This document shows positions 10,501 to 17,436 of a stretch of DNA of 64,000 nucleotides, one piece after another. The notes under the pieces are model-generated. The model was given only the letters and a program-made list of their open reading frames with translations. It made no database searches and was not told the origin of the DNA. A program made the translations under genes and the position numbers. The DNA is from JAZGGS01 sp963714405 (lineage in GTDB: Bacteria; Bacteroidota; Ignavibacteria; Ignavibacteriales; Ignavibacteriaceae). Position 1 is the stretch's first letter. Every line of letters starts with the position of its first letter. The stretch lies in contig CAVQOH010000001.1 in NCBI GenBank assembly GCA_963714405.1, positions 434,001-498,000 of the forward strand. The letters run 5' to 3'.

Positions 10501-10794
10501 GTGGTTTGTGCTAAGGATTGTAATAGTGTTACCAAATTCTGAAGGTACACCAATATTAAAACGACGTTCAGGTATTGCAGGAGTTCCCCATTCATCAAGT
10601 TTATCCATGTAACCAGATCTTAGGAAAATTTCCAGGTATTCCTGGTTATCAATTTTCCTGTAAGATGTATCCAAATACTGAGGTGTATATTCGACTACAA
10701 TCGAATTAATATCCGATGATACTATGCGAAAATCCTTCTGAGGAAATAAGAGAGTTGCACACGCAAAGAAAATTATTAAGATTTTGTTATTCAT
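7561..10794 (-). CDS. porU: C25-family cysteine peptidase, PorU-like type IX secretion sortase (main part)
   Basis: 1077 codons with signal peptide. The N-terminal region has the PorU-type segment EGEWVRFEAPDEGIYKID and a D-DSDYILFYARG block. The gingipain-like C25 domain is at about 590-950, with catalytic His841 in GHGNPE and Cys875 in AATCDYG, 34 residues apart as in gingipains. PorU removes the sorting domain from cargo and joins it to anionic lipopolysaccharide at the outer membrane. It is the first gene of the operon, followed by porV. The reading ends in an aberrant tail after NGEFTQ because of a frame change; the rest is encoded at 6813-7442. The second C25 gene at 56771-62479 is an alternative sortase candidate, but the porV linkage favours this one. 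Confidence 0.85.
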   Translation of the reverse strand: MNNKILIIFFACATLLFPQKDFRIVSSDINSIVVEYTPQYLDTSYRKIDNQEYLEIFLRSGYMDKLDEWGTPAIPERRFNIGVPSEFGNTITILSTNHIQKTGKIIPKPKMVEDEELNATFYQVSDEYFNYKAPQELAAFSDFGIVRGLSFQAVSVYPIIYDAATGLIKLYTSIVFRINYTNTNRGIVNKSFEDELLKHTVINYNVAKSWVSHSNELKKTITNSVLAEGEWVRFEAPDEGIYKIDKQMLQSFGIDVGVDPRKIKIYNNGGKVLPENIEQERSIDLVENAIIIVGENDGRFDDSDYILFYARGNSFWDFDSSSASVKRFFHPYSDKNYYWITASGDNGKRIQNISSLNTTPDFVQTSTIAFADWEEDKINIAKSGREHYGDDFSQSITSRTYLNKLDGRINSDPINYSFRFVNASSGPITLKISENSTQISNRVLIGYGTASYTRGRAHQFTTQFSGTLPDNRSVIQFDFIPSSVSSVGYLDYFEIKYEKDLNAFEDRILLFSEDTTAVVEYYLHGFSSTNIQVFDVSEYANVKMITDHVLLSGGDCRFQVSETTTEIKKYFAVGSAQYLSPINPETVENSNVRGIVEGAEFLIIAPKEFMDAAEKLKNYRENEARLPISTIVVDIEHILNEFGCGILDVSAVRDFIKHAYDNWQVKPAYVLLFGNGTYDYKNVEGFNDNFIPTWQTQESLILVYGGDSYTSDDFFVRVDGTDFQPDIAIGRITSATINQANTYIDKVIRYEQSTDKGTWRNLITLVADDGYHPQYNEGAEHTRPSENLANNIIPKSFDLNKIYLADYPAVITGSGRRKPSVNEDIVETINNGTLLVNYIGHGNPELWAHEHVFERSVEIPQLGNDRYFFLCAATCDYGYYDIPNFQSSAEDMIFLPDAGAIAAFNSARLVFSGQNHLLNYAFLEDLLDSERDSLKLPIPLGLAVFLTKQDHTNQPNGRKFHLLGDPTLRLLIPQYPGDIDSINGQVLVDDIQIKALSKTVISGKVLNANDQKWDDFNGEGFLTVFDSERTKLLEEINYPMVIQGGVIFRGRVSVTNGEFTQVCCSQRIFLMKIKMVK

Positions 10795-10927
10795 TACTCG
10801 ATTAAATGGTATTTCTAAATTGAACTACCTGATAAATTTATATTCTGTAATTTTTATTCCGTAAAAACCGCTTGTAACAAAATCTCGAATAATTTCTCCT
10901 TGTTTTGTGCTAAATTTAGAAAAGTAT

Positions 10928-11406
10928 TTACGTATTAGTCAAGTCAATAATGCTTGTTTTGAATGATTTAGCAAGTTTAATGATTTCTCCGGCAATGATT
11001 TATCCGCTTGAAAACACTGTTTTTGCAAATATTACTTTTCGGTCTTTATTTATCAAAATTAGCTTCCTTTTATAGATTCTAAAAATATTCAGTGCCTTGT
11101 ATTTTCTAATAACTTTTTTAGAAATATCAGCCAAAGCTGCGAAAATTGATCTATAATTTTCAACAAAATGATTTATGCGATTGAATTGAACCCGTATTTA
11201 TTGCAACTAATTTAATTCCAGCATTTTTAAGTAGTTCAATTCTATACTGGTAGTGTTTAAGCTGATGAGTGCAGACTAGTGAATTATCTTTGGGATAAAA
11301 AACCAGCAAAACATTTTCATCAAGGTTTCATAAAGATTTAAAATATTACCATCCTTATCCTGTAAAGTGAAATCTTCTGCAGTTTCACCAACCGTTACAA
11401 TCCTAA
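10928..11406 (-). pseudogene. Peroxiredoxin (AhpC/TSA) relic with several frame changes
   Basis: No long open frame exists here, but spliced frames give VGETAEDFTLQDKDGN, then DENVLLVFYPKD-NSLVCTHQLKHY, then INTGSIQSHKSF, then ENYRSIFAALADISKKVIRKY, and a final EIIKLAKSFK. That is the order of a BCP-type peroxiredoxin with the peroxidatic Cys in VCTHQL. At least two single-base indels are needed (one near the ACCTTGATG stretch, one at the TTTT before GTTGAAAA), and a third near the end. No good start codon precedes VGETAEDF, and the 5' end overlaps the stop of the HD-domain gene. Two intact peroxiredoxins exist at 30571-31633, so loss could be tolerated. Genuine decay or assembly errors remain possible. 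The rest of the gap down to 10795 shows nothing. Confidence 0.65.
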
Positions 11407-11961
11407 AAGCTTTTTGTTTGCTCTCATTGCTTTTATACAAAACTCAATATGTTCATCTATGTCAATCCCAAGCTCTTCCGCTCCCTTTTTAATTTCATCA
11501 CGATTAACAGCCCTGGCAAATGCTTTATCTTTCAATTTTTTCTTGACAGATTTTACTTCAACTTCATCAATTGATCTTGAAGGACGTACATAAGTTACTG
11601 CAGTTATAAATCCTGCTAATTCATCGCAGGCAAAAAGTACTTTTTCCAGCAATGAACTACGCGGGACGTTGCTGTAATCAGCATGAGATAATATTGCATT
11701 TCTAAATTCTTCACTAAAGCCTTTATCTTTTAATATTTCAGATCCTTTAAAAGGATGTTCTTCAGATGTAGGGTACATTTCATAATCAAAATCATGAAGA
11801 AGTGCAACGTTTCCCCAATAATCAATATCTTTATTATACTTTTCTGCGTAAGCTTTAACACAAGATTCTACTGCAAATGCATGTTTTAGCAAACTATCAC
11901 TTTTTGTATGTTCGTTTAGTATTTCCAAACAAAGATCTCTATTTTTATGAATATCAATCAT
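11395..11961 (-). CDS. HD domain-containing protein
   Basis: 188 residues, cytoplasmic, no signal peptide. The HD metal site is visible as VALLHDFDYEMYP at about residues 48-60, with an upstream His in HAFAVE and a downstream SHADY, typical of small HDIG-type phosphohydrolases of the nucleotide-binding HD superfamily. The substrate cannot be told from sequence. It follows nth by 18 bp on the same strand, so it probably belongs to the ferredoxin-like/nth transcription unit. Confidence 0.8.
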   Translation of the reverse strand: MIDIHKNRDLCLEILNEHTKSDSLLKHAFAVESCVKAYAEKYNKDIDYWGNVALLHDFDYEMYPTSEEHPFKGSEILKDKGFSEEFRNAILSHADYSNVPRSSLLEKVLFACDELAGFITAVTYVRPSRSIDEVEVKSVKKKLKDKAFARAVNRDEIKKGAEELGIDIDEHIEFCIKAMRANKKLLGL

Positions 11962-11979
11962 TTCAAAATCCTTTTTAAT

Positions 11980-12639
11980 TTATAATTTTTTACTAATAGT
12001 TATATTAAAGCTTGGGCATAAGTTTACTAATAAACAAAAATCACATTTTGGCTTTCTGGCAATACAAATTGTTCTTCCATGTGCAATTAACCAGTGAGAA
12101 AAATTTATCCATTCTTCCTCAGGAAAAAGTGTTTTTAATTCCATTTCAATTTTCGCTGGATTATCCGATTTTACAAATCCTAAAAGATTGGATAACCTTT
12201 TAACATGTGTATCAACTGCAATTGCCGGGATACCAAATGCATTTCCTACAACAACTGAGGCACTCTTTCTGCCAATTCCGGGAAGCTTAATCAAATCATT
12301 AAAATCATTCGGAACTTTACCGTTATATTGTTCGATTAAAGCTGCACAGCAATTTTTAATATTTTTTGCCTTCTGTTTATAATAACCTGTTGAAAAAATA
12401 TTTTTCTGTAACTCCTCATATGTAATATTAATATAATCAATTGGTTTCCTATATTTTTTGAATAGAGTTTTTGTAACAACATTCACTCTTTTATCCGTAC
12501 ACTGGGCAGATAGAATTGTTGATATTAGAAGCTCAAATGGTGAGGTAAAATTTAATTGAGGTTTTGGAATTGGGTATTCTTTTTTAAGTAAGGATAAAAT
12601 CTTTTTCGCTCTTATTTTCTCTTTACTAGATGGCATCAA
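11980..12639 (-). CDS. nth: Endonuclease III (DNA glycosylase/AP lyase)
   Basis: 219 residues, the usual length for Nth, which removes oxidised pyrimidines and cuts abasic sites in base excision repair. The helix-hairpin-helix LPGIGRKSASVVVG contains the catalytic Lys of the family, and the catalytic Asp is in AVDTHVKRL. The C-terminal 4Fe-4S cluster ligands are complete with the spacing C-x6-C-x2-C-x5-C. The start overlaps the end of the upstream ferredoxin-like gene by 14 bp, suggesting translational coupling. The second Met of the MM start is also possible. Confidence 0.95.
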   Translation of the reverse strand: MMPSSKEKIRAKKILSLLKKEYPIPKPQLNFTSPFELLISTILSAQCTDKRVNVVTKTLFKKYRKPIDYINITYEELQKNIFSTGYYKQKAKNIKNCCAALIEQYNGKVPNDFNDLIKLPGIGRKSASVVVGNAFGIPAIAVDTHVKRLSNLLGFVKSDNPAKIEMELKTLFPEEEWINFSHWLIAHGRTICIARKPKCDFCLLVNLCPSFNITISKKL

Positions 12640-12964
12640 GATTAAACTTTTTATCTTTAATTAATAGTCTTTCAACTGGTTTGTTATTTAGAATGTGCTG
12701 CTGAATAATTTCCTCAACATCATTTATAGTTACATCACCATACCAAGTTTCTTCAGGATAAAATACAATTGTAACACCATACTCGCAGGCATCCAGGCAT
12801 CCTGCAGCATTAACTCTGACCGAGCTGATTAAACCGAGTTCTTTTAAACGTTTTTTCAAAAATTCTCTTATTACAACACTGTTTTTATCTGCACAACAAC
12901 CTCGCGGATGATTTTCCGGTCTCTCATTTTCACAAATAAAAATATGTTTGTTAAATCTTTTCAT
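12626..12964 (-). CDS. Thioredoxin-like (2Fe-2S) ferredoxin domain protein
   Basis: 112 residues. Cysteines occur as FICEN near the start, RGCC at about 22-25 and the AAGCLDACEYG segment, the pattern of small thioredoxin-fold 2Fe-2S ferredoxins. These carry electrons; the partner here is not evident. It is the first gene after the tRNA-Glu terminator and overlaps nth, so its expression is probably tied to DNA repair and the HD protein. Confidence 0.85.
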   Translation of the reverse strand: MKRFNKHIFICENERPENHPRGCCADKNSVVIREFLKKRLKELGLISSVRVNAAGCLDACEYGVTIVFYPEETWYGDVTINDVEEIIQQHILNNKPVERLLIKDKKFNLDAI

Positions 12965-12984
12965 ATTACAACAAAAATTAAATA

Positions 12985-13009
12985 TAAAAAAAGCGAACTT
13001 AAAAAGTTC
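12985..13009 (-). terminator. Rho-independent terminator after tRNA-Glu
   Basis: Read on the minus strand: stem GAACTT, loop TTT, stem AAGTTC (13009 to 12995), then GC and a run of seven T. It lies 11 bp beyond the tRNA-Glu 3' end and upstream of the ferredoxin-like gene. Confidence 0.7.
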
Positions 13010-13019
13010 CTTAAATTTG

Positions 13020-13093
13020 TAGCGCGTACGGGATTCGAACCCGTGATCTCCGCCTTGAGAGGGCGGCGTCCTAAGCCACTAGACGAACGCGCC
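13020..13093 (-). tRNA. tRNA-Glu (anticodon CTC)
   Basis: Minus-strand cloverleaf with acceptor GGCGCGT/ACGCGCT (terminal pair G-U), T-arm GGTTCGAATCC, anticodon stem CCGCC/GGCGG and 7-nt loop CTCTCAA giving anticodon CTC. Discriminator A, CCA not encoded. It is transcribed after tRNA-Gln. Confidence 0.93.
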
Positions 13094-13110
13094 TGTATAA
13101 ATGAAAATAA

Positions 13111-13150
13111 CGCTGCAAAAAATGAATTTTAGTTCATTTCACATGCAGCG
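13111..13150 (-). other. Two-tier hairpin between tandem tRNAs
   Basis: Outer stem CGCTGCA (13111-13117) with TGCAGCG (13144-13150), inner stem AAATGAA (13120-13126) with TTCATTT (13133-13139). It fills the spacer between tRNA-Gln and tRNA-Glu. It may be a processing signal, or a partial terminator for tRNA-Gln, since a T run follows the inner stem on the minus strand. Confidence 0.55.
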
Positions 13151-13160
13151 AAATATAATG

Positions 13161-13233
13161 TTGTCCCGCCAGGGTTCGAACCTGGACTCTTCTGATCCAG
13201 AGTCAGACGTGTTGCCAATTACACCACGGGACA
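13161..13233 (-). tRNA. tRNA-Gln (anticodon CTG)
   Basis: Minus-strand cloverleaf with acceptor TGTCCCG/CGGGACA, the U1-A72 pair typical of tRNA-Gln, T-arm GGTTCGAACC, anticodon stem TCTGA/TCAGA and loop CTCTGGA giving anticodon CTG. Discriminator A, CCA not encoded. Confidence 0.93.
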
Positions 13234-13476
13234 ATTCTGAATAGCAAATATAGAAACAACATCGGTTTTTTCAAAGATTATACCAGTGAAATAAGCAATC
13301 ACAATTGCTACATTTTTACTTTATAATAATGTGAATTAGTAATTTTGTTTCATTTAAAAAAATATTTGTAAGATGTTAAATGTACTTTTACACTGTTTTG
13401 TACAACATATATTTAAATATTAAGTGTAATATTTGATTGAATGCAAATAATATTACAGAAATTAATAAAGAAGTTT

Positions 13477-14324
13477 ATGAGAATTATAATTTTAATAGTT
13501 TTATTTAATCACAATATGCATTTTCCCAGACCTATATTTTTGAAAACTCATTTGGAAAATTTGATGATGCATCATCTTTCTACATAAATCCTGCAGGAAA
13601 TATTTTCATTAGTAGATGTGGGAACCGATGAAATATATGTTTTAGATACATTAGGTAATATGATCCATCAGCATTGGAGGATATGGATGGAATGAAAGCG
13701 CTTTTGATGCACCTGTTGATATTTTTGCTGATGCACTTAAAATTTTAGTAGCAGACAAAAACAATCATAGGATTCAACAGTTTGATAAAAATTTAAATTT
13801 TATCTTTCAGATAAGTACTACGGGAAAGTGAAATTGAAAAAGAAAGATTTGGTTACCCGTTGAGTTCTGTTATTTCAAATCTGGGTGATATTTTTATTCT
13901 CGATTCAGAAAATTCACGCATAATAAAATTTGATTTGTTTGGAAAATATATTCAGAATTTTGGAGGATATGATTATGGTGATTACTTAATGGAAGAACCC
14001 AGACAGATAGCTGTATCAATGCGAAATAATATTTACGTAATTGATAAAAATAAAATATTAGTGTTTGATACTTACGGAAATGGAATTGGGAAAGCAGAAG
14101 GGAGTGATGAGTTCATCAGTATAAGAATAATTTTTAACTGGTTAACGGTTTGTACTGATGAAAAAATCTACGCAGCTAACCTTAATAAAAATGGATTGAA
14201 CATTAACGAACTCATTTTGAATGGTCTAGATTATGAACCTGAAATAGTTACATCCTTTATTTTTAAAAACAAACTCTACATTCTTACTAAGAATAATATT
14301 TTAATACTAAAAAAAATACTTTAA
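13477..14324 (+). pseudogene. NHL-type beta-propeller protein, broken by several frame changes
   Basis: A plausible start is the ATG at 13477. Spliced frames then give FSQTYIFENSFGKFDDASS, YINPAGNIFIS, DVGTDEIYVLDTLGNMI, SIGGYGWNESAFDAPVDI, ILVADKNNHRIQQFDKNLNF and ESEIEKERFGYPLSSVISN, and finally a long open stretch from 13860 (GDIFILDSENSRIIKFD onward). This is the repeat style of NHL/six-bladed propellers that follow a path of position-dependent strands. About four single-base indels lie between 13520 and 13840. It precedes small membrane proteins on the same strand. Possibly an exported scaffold or binding protein. Whether the gene is dead or the assembly faulty cannot be told. Confidence 0.65.
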
Positions 14325-14328
14325 TCAA

Positions 14329-14850
14329 GTGAGATCAATAGTAATAAATACTAATTCTATTAAAAAAGATAGTACTCTAACAATAGGTTTCCTTTTCAAA
14401 ATATTTATTGCAGCACTGTTGTTATTGTGGTGTACTGGAATTTTTTACCCGTTTTTGATTTCAGAATATTTTAATGTTTTGGTTTATACATTTTTAAATC
14501 ATACGTACTCACTTGTATGCCATCAATCAGAGCAAAAATTAATTATGATTGATGGTCATCATTCACTTTTATGCGCTAGATGCACAGGGATATATCTTGG
14601 AGCGCTCTTGATTTCAATTTCATATCTTTTTATATCATTTAAATTAAAATTCAATCATTATTCTATAATCTTTGCATTATTAATAATGCTTATGGATGTA
14701 ATTTTTGTAAACGCAGGTATATATAATTATAATATACTGTTAGCTTTAGCCACAGGAATAATATTTGGTAGTGTAATTTTTAATATCATTTCAGAATCAC
14801 TTAACATCTTCTTTTTTCAGATATTAGATAGCAGAAGTTTTGATGAATAA
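14329..14850 (+). CDS. DUF2085 membrane protein
   Basis: 173 residues with about four membrane segments. The DUF2085 signature is present: LVCHQSEQKL at about 62-71 and LCARCTGIYLGALL about 20 residues later, with conserved Cys, His and Arg. No function is established for the family. The frame begins with GTG at 14329, four bases after the stop of the propeller gene; no clear ribosome-binding site is visible, so the start is uncertain. It overlaps the next gene by 8 bp. Confidence 0.75.
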   Translation: MRSIVINTNSIKKDSTLTIGFLFKIFIAALLLLWCTGIFYPFLISEYFNVLVYTFLNHTYSLVCHQSEQKLIMIDGHHSLLCARCTGIYLGALLISISYLFISFKLKFNHYSIIFALLIMLMDVIFVNAGIYNYNILLALATGIIFGSVIFNIISESLNIFFFQILDSRSFDE

Positions 14851-15348
14851 GATTTTTTTCCAGCTATTGTTTGCGGTTTTAGTGCTGCAGTCATTACAAC
14901 AATTCCAGGTTTTAAAAACTTTGCATGTTGTTTATTGGTACCAGCAGCTTCAATTTTAGCAATCGTTTTGTACAAAAAATCAGGTGGCCTCAACGAAAAA
15001 ATTCCTGTTTCCAAAGCAATAATGCTTGGCTTTATTACGGGAACTGTTGCAGCGTTATTTTCAACTTTTTTTGATCTCCTGATGACCTATATAACTCATA
15101 CAAATGATATTATAACAGGATTACCGCAAACTGAACTGGTTGTTAAAGATTTGAATTTAGGACCAATTGTAGAGGAATCATTAAAATTGATTAAGCAAAT
15201 GGCAAAAGATATTGAGGCATCAGGGTTTTCAGCACTTTACACCATTATGATTTTTATTAGTAACATATTAACCTACATAATTTTTGGAATTTTAGGTGGT
15301 GCAGCAGGTGCTGCAATCTTAAACCAGAAGTATAAAAATCCGAGATAA
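14843..15348 (+). CDS. Small four-helix membrane protein, frameshifted at a T7 tract
   Basis: The natural start is ATG at 14843 (MNKIFF), but the frame breaks at a run of seven T (14853-14859). With one more T it continues as PAIVCGFSAAVITTIPGFKNFACCLLVPAAS and on to a stop at 15348, about 168 residues. Four hydrophobic segments are visible, the last with GILGGAAGAAIL. The gene resembles small DUF4199-like membrane proteins of this phylum, but I do not recognise it with confidence. A single homopolymer change suggests sequencing error. Confidence 0.55.
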
Positions 15349-15363
15349 TGTAAAATATAAATT

Positions 15364-15663
15364 ATGATTAGCGCATTCGTATTTTTTCTACACTTTATTT
15401 TTGCACTTATTATTTTTACACAAAAATGGCAGCAAGAAAGTATCTCAGTTGCTTTCATAAACTTAGGATTGATTGCAATACTATTTGCAGTTGGATGGTC
15501 TATAACAGGAATGTTATCAAAACTTATAATGGAAACAGAAGGATTTGGGATCTATTTTACAAGAGATGATTTTTCGCTAACATTATTAACCATTGCGGAA
15601 TATTTCTTCTACCGGATTTATTATAATGAACCCTCTACTGTAAACGATATGGAAACACAATAA
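15364..15663 (+). CDS. Small membrane protein, unknown
   Basis: 99 residues with three predicted membrane helices (residues about 3-18, 29-50, 74-86) and a polar tail. It starts 15 bp after the preceding membrane gene and is probably co-transcribed with it. Its 3' end overlaps the end of the convergent tonB-like gene by 29 bp; no terminator separates them. I do not recognise the family. Confidence 0.6.
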   Translation: MISAFVFFLHFIFALIIFTQKWQQESISVAFINLGLIAILFAVGWSITGMLSKLIMETEGFGIYFTRDDFSLTLLTIAEYFFYRIYYNEPSTVNDMETQ

Positions 15664-16333
15664 TAGCTTTTTGCTCCGCAATCCTTTGATTACCAGTCAG
15701 TGCCTCAAATCTCCATTGCCTGAGTGAATTTATTGCGGCATTTTCCAGACGGGCATCTGCTTTAATTTTCGGTATGATAGTACCAACAGTACCATCGGGT
15801 AATATTGTAAATTCAAGTTTAATATCCACTTCTTTTCTTACACCTTCAGGATATTGAGGGAGTAAAAAGCTGTAAATTTTTCTTGTACCATTTCCTCCCC
15901 AATCAATATCAAAACCTAAGCTACCATCTCCTGCAGATTCATTACCCCTGCCTGTGGAGGTTACAGTGGAGTTTACCATTTCGGTATTTTCAGTAGCATT
16001 TTCCAGTGCAATTTCCTTATCTTCATTTGCAGGTACAATAATGTTTTCTTCCGATGTGTTTTCTGAAACAGGTAGATCAACTTCGTTTACTTCCCTGTTT
16101 TGTTCCTCAGTTATACTTTGCATTTCCATTTCAGAAATTTCTTCAATATTCTCTACAAGATTTCCTTCAGCTCCGGAAGAACCAGATTGTGAAGAGATTC
16201 CAAATGAAAGTTCTACATAATCTGCAGGTGCATAATCGAAAGACATATTTATAAACAGGAACAATGTAATTATTATTGCATGCACAAATATGGAAACGGT
16301 ATAGGAAACTCCTGTTGATTTTTCAGAGGACAT
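15635..16333 (-). CDS. TonB-family energy transducer
   Basis: 232 residues: one N-terminal membrane anchor (about 10-28), a periplasmic linker, and a C-terminal TonB domain from about 155 (LLPQYPEGVRKEVDIKLEF, with ...AAINSLRQWRFEAL near the end). The linker is unusual: acidic (many Glu, Asn, Ser) and not Pro/Lys-rich like classical TonB. It lies 11 bp after exbD at the end of the six-gene envelope operon, so it presumably transmits proton-motive force to the barrel protein encoded in the same operon. Domain assignment is firm; the partner is inference. Confidence 0.85.
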   Translation of the reverse strand: MSSEKSTGVSYTVSIFVHAIIITLFLFINMSFDYAPADYVELSFGISSQSGSSGAEGNLVENIEEISEMEMQSITEEQNREVNEVDLPVSENTSEENIIVPANEDKEIALENATENTEMVNSTVTSTGRGNESAGDGSLGFDIDWGGNGTRKIYSFLLPQYPEGVRKEVDIKLEFTILPDGTVGTIIPKIKADARLENAAINSLRQWRFEALTGNQRIAEQKAIIVFPYRLQ

Positions 16334-16344
16334 AATTCACCTCA

Positions 16345-16749
16345 CTAGTAATCTTCTTTTTCGGTTTCTATAGTAAATCTTCCAATTCCGATGGATTTTG
16401 CTGCATCTATAACTTTAATTACCAGATCAATCTGAACTGTTTTATCCGCTCTTATAATCAAATTATTTTCTTCACTAATTCCTCTAAGCTCATTCAATTT
16501 TTGAGGAAGCTGATCAATTCCTGTTTCATCTGCTCCTGCATAAACAACTCCGCCGGAAGTGATAGTAACTATCAACTGTGCTGGTTCAGATTGCTCCATA
16601 GTTTTAGAACCAGGTAATTTAACTTTTACACCAGTTTGTATAACAAACTGTGAAGTTAAAAGAAAAAATATAACCAGCAGTAGTACAATATCTGTAAGGG
16701 AGGAATATGAAAAAATACTTATTGGTTGGTTAGATGTATTAAATCTCAT
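16345..16749 (-). CDS. exbD: ExbD/TolR biopolymer transport protein
   Basis: 134 residues with a single N-terminal membrane helix containing the conserved proton-carrying Asp20 in SLTDIVLLLVIFFLL, then a periplasmic domain with VKVKLPGS and LIIRADKTVQIDLVIKVIDAAKSIGI. It partners ExbB/TolQ in a proton-driven motor. Nine bases separate it from the ExbB-like gene and 11 from the TonB gene. Confidence 0.9.
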   Translation of the reverse strand: MRFNTSNQPISIFSYSSLTDIVLLLVIFFLLTSQFVIQTGVKVKLPGSKTMEQSEPAQLIVTITSGGVVYAGADETGIDQLPQKLNELRGISEENNLIIRADKTVQIDLVIKVIDAAKSIGIGRFTIETEKEDY

Positions 16750-16758
16750 TTTTCCACC

Positions 16759-17415
16759 TTATAAATCAATTTCAACTTCATCATCAATACCAGTCTGGAT
16801 ATTGTTAGTATCCTGCACTGTATCAACAACATCGTTGGCAACAGTTTCCATATCACCCACAAATCTTTTAACACGATTTACAAAGTAATTGTAAAATGCC
16901 AAAGCTGGAATTCCAACAATTAATCCAAATGCTGTTGTTGTAAGTGCTTCCCAAATTCCTCCTGCCAGATCACTTGGATTTGCTGCGCCTGCTAAATCTT
17001 CAATTGTCATAAAAGCTTGTATCATACCTGTAACAGTACCTAAAAATCCAAGTAGAGGTGCAACGCCTGCAACAGTTGCTAGAATCGATAATCCTTTTTC
17101 AAGGTTACTAACTTCCTGTCTTCCTGCATTCTCTATTGCTTCTTTAACTCTTTGATGACCAAGATTAAATTTTTTAAGACCTTTCCTAACCATGTTAGCC
17201 ATTGGAGATTTTTCCTGCATGCAAAATGATAATGCACCGTTCATATCCTGGTTCTTAATAAATCCCCTTAACCTAACAAGAAAAGCGGGTACATTAATTT
17301 TTGCTTTTCGCAGGGTTATAAAGCGATCAATTACTACCGCAAGTGCAATAACTGAGCATAGCAGGATAGCCCACATTAAAACACCGCCTTTTAAAAATAT
17401 TTCAAATAAGTTCAT
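16759..17415 (-). CDS. exbB: MotA/TolQ/ExbB proton-channel family protein
   Basis: 218 residues with three membrane segments at about 12-32, 110-140 and 155-180, including ATVAGVAPLLGFLGTVTGMIQAF and the TTTAFGLIVGIPALAFYNYF helix with its conserved Thr residues. It forms the stator ring around ExbD. Located between the HU-SPOR gene (21 bp upstream) and exbD (9 bp downstream). Whether it acts in Tol-type or Ton-type energisation is open; the TonB gene in the operon favours Ton. Confidence 0.9.
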   Translation of the reverse strand: MNLFEIFLKGGVLMWAILLCSVIALAVVIDRFITLRKAKINVPAFLVRLRGFIKNQDMNGALSFCMQEKSPMANMVRKGLKKFNLGHQRVKEAIENAGRQEVSNLEKGLSILATVAGVAPLLGFLGTVTGMIQAFMTIEDLAGAANPSDLAGGIWEALTTTAFGLIVGIPALAFYNYFVNRVKRFVGDMETVANDVVDTVQDTNNIQTGIDDEVEIDL

Positions 17416-17436
17416 AGCACTCCTTCTTGTTAAATT

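Noticed and set aside
12908..13132. Short plus-strand ORF with ARTGFEPVISALRGRRPKPLDER
   Set aside because: It is the antisense reading of tRNA-Glu; this peptide pattern is a well known false gene.
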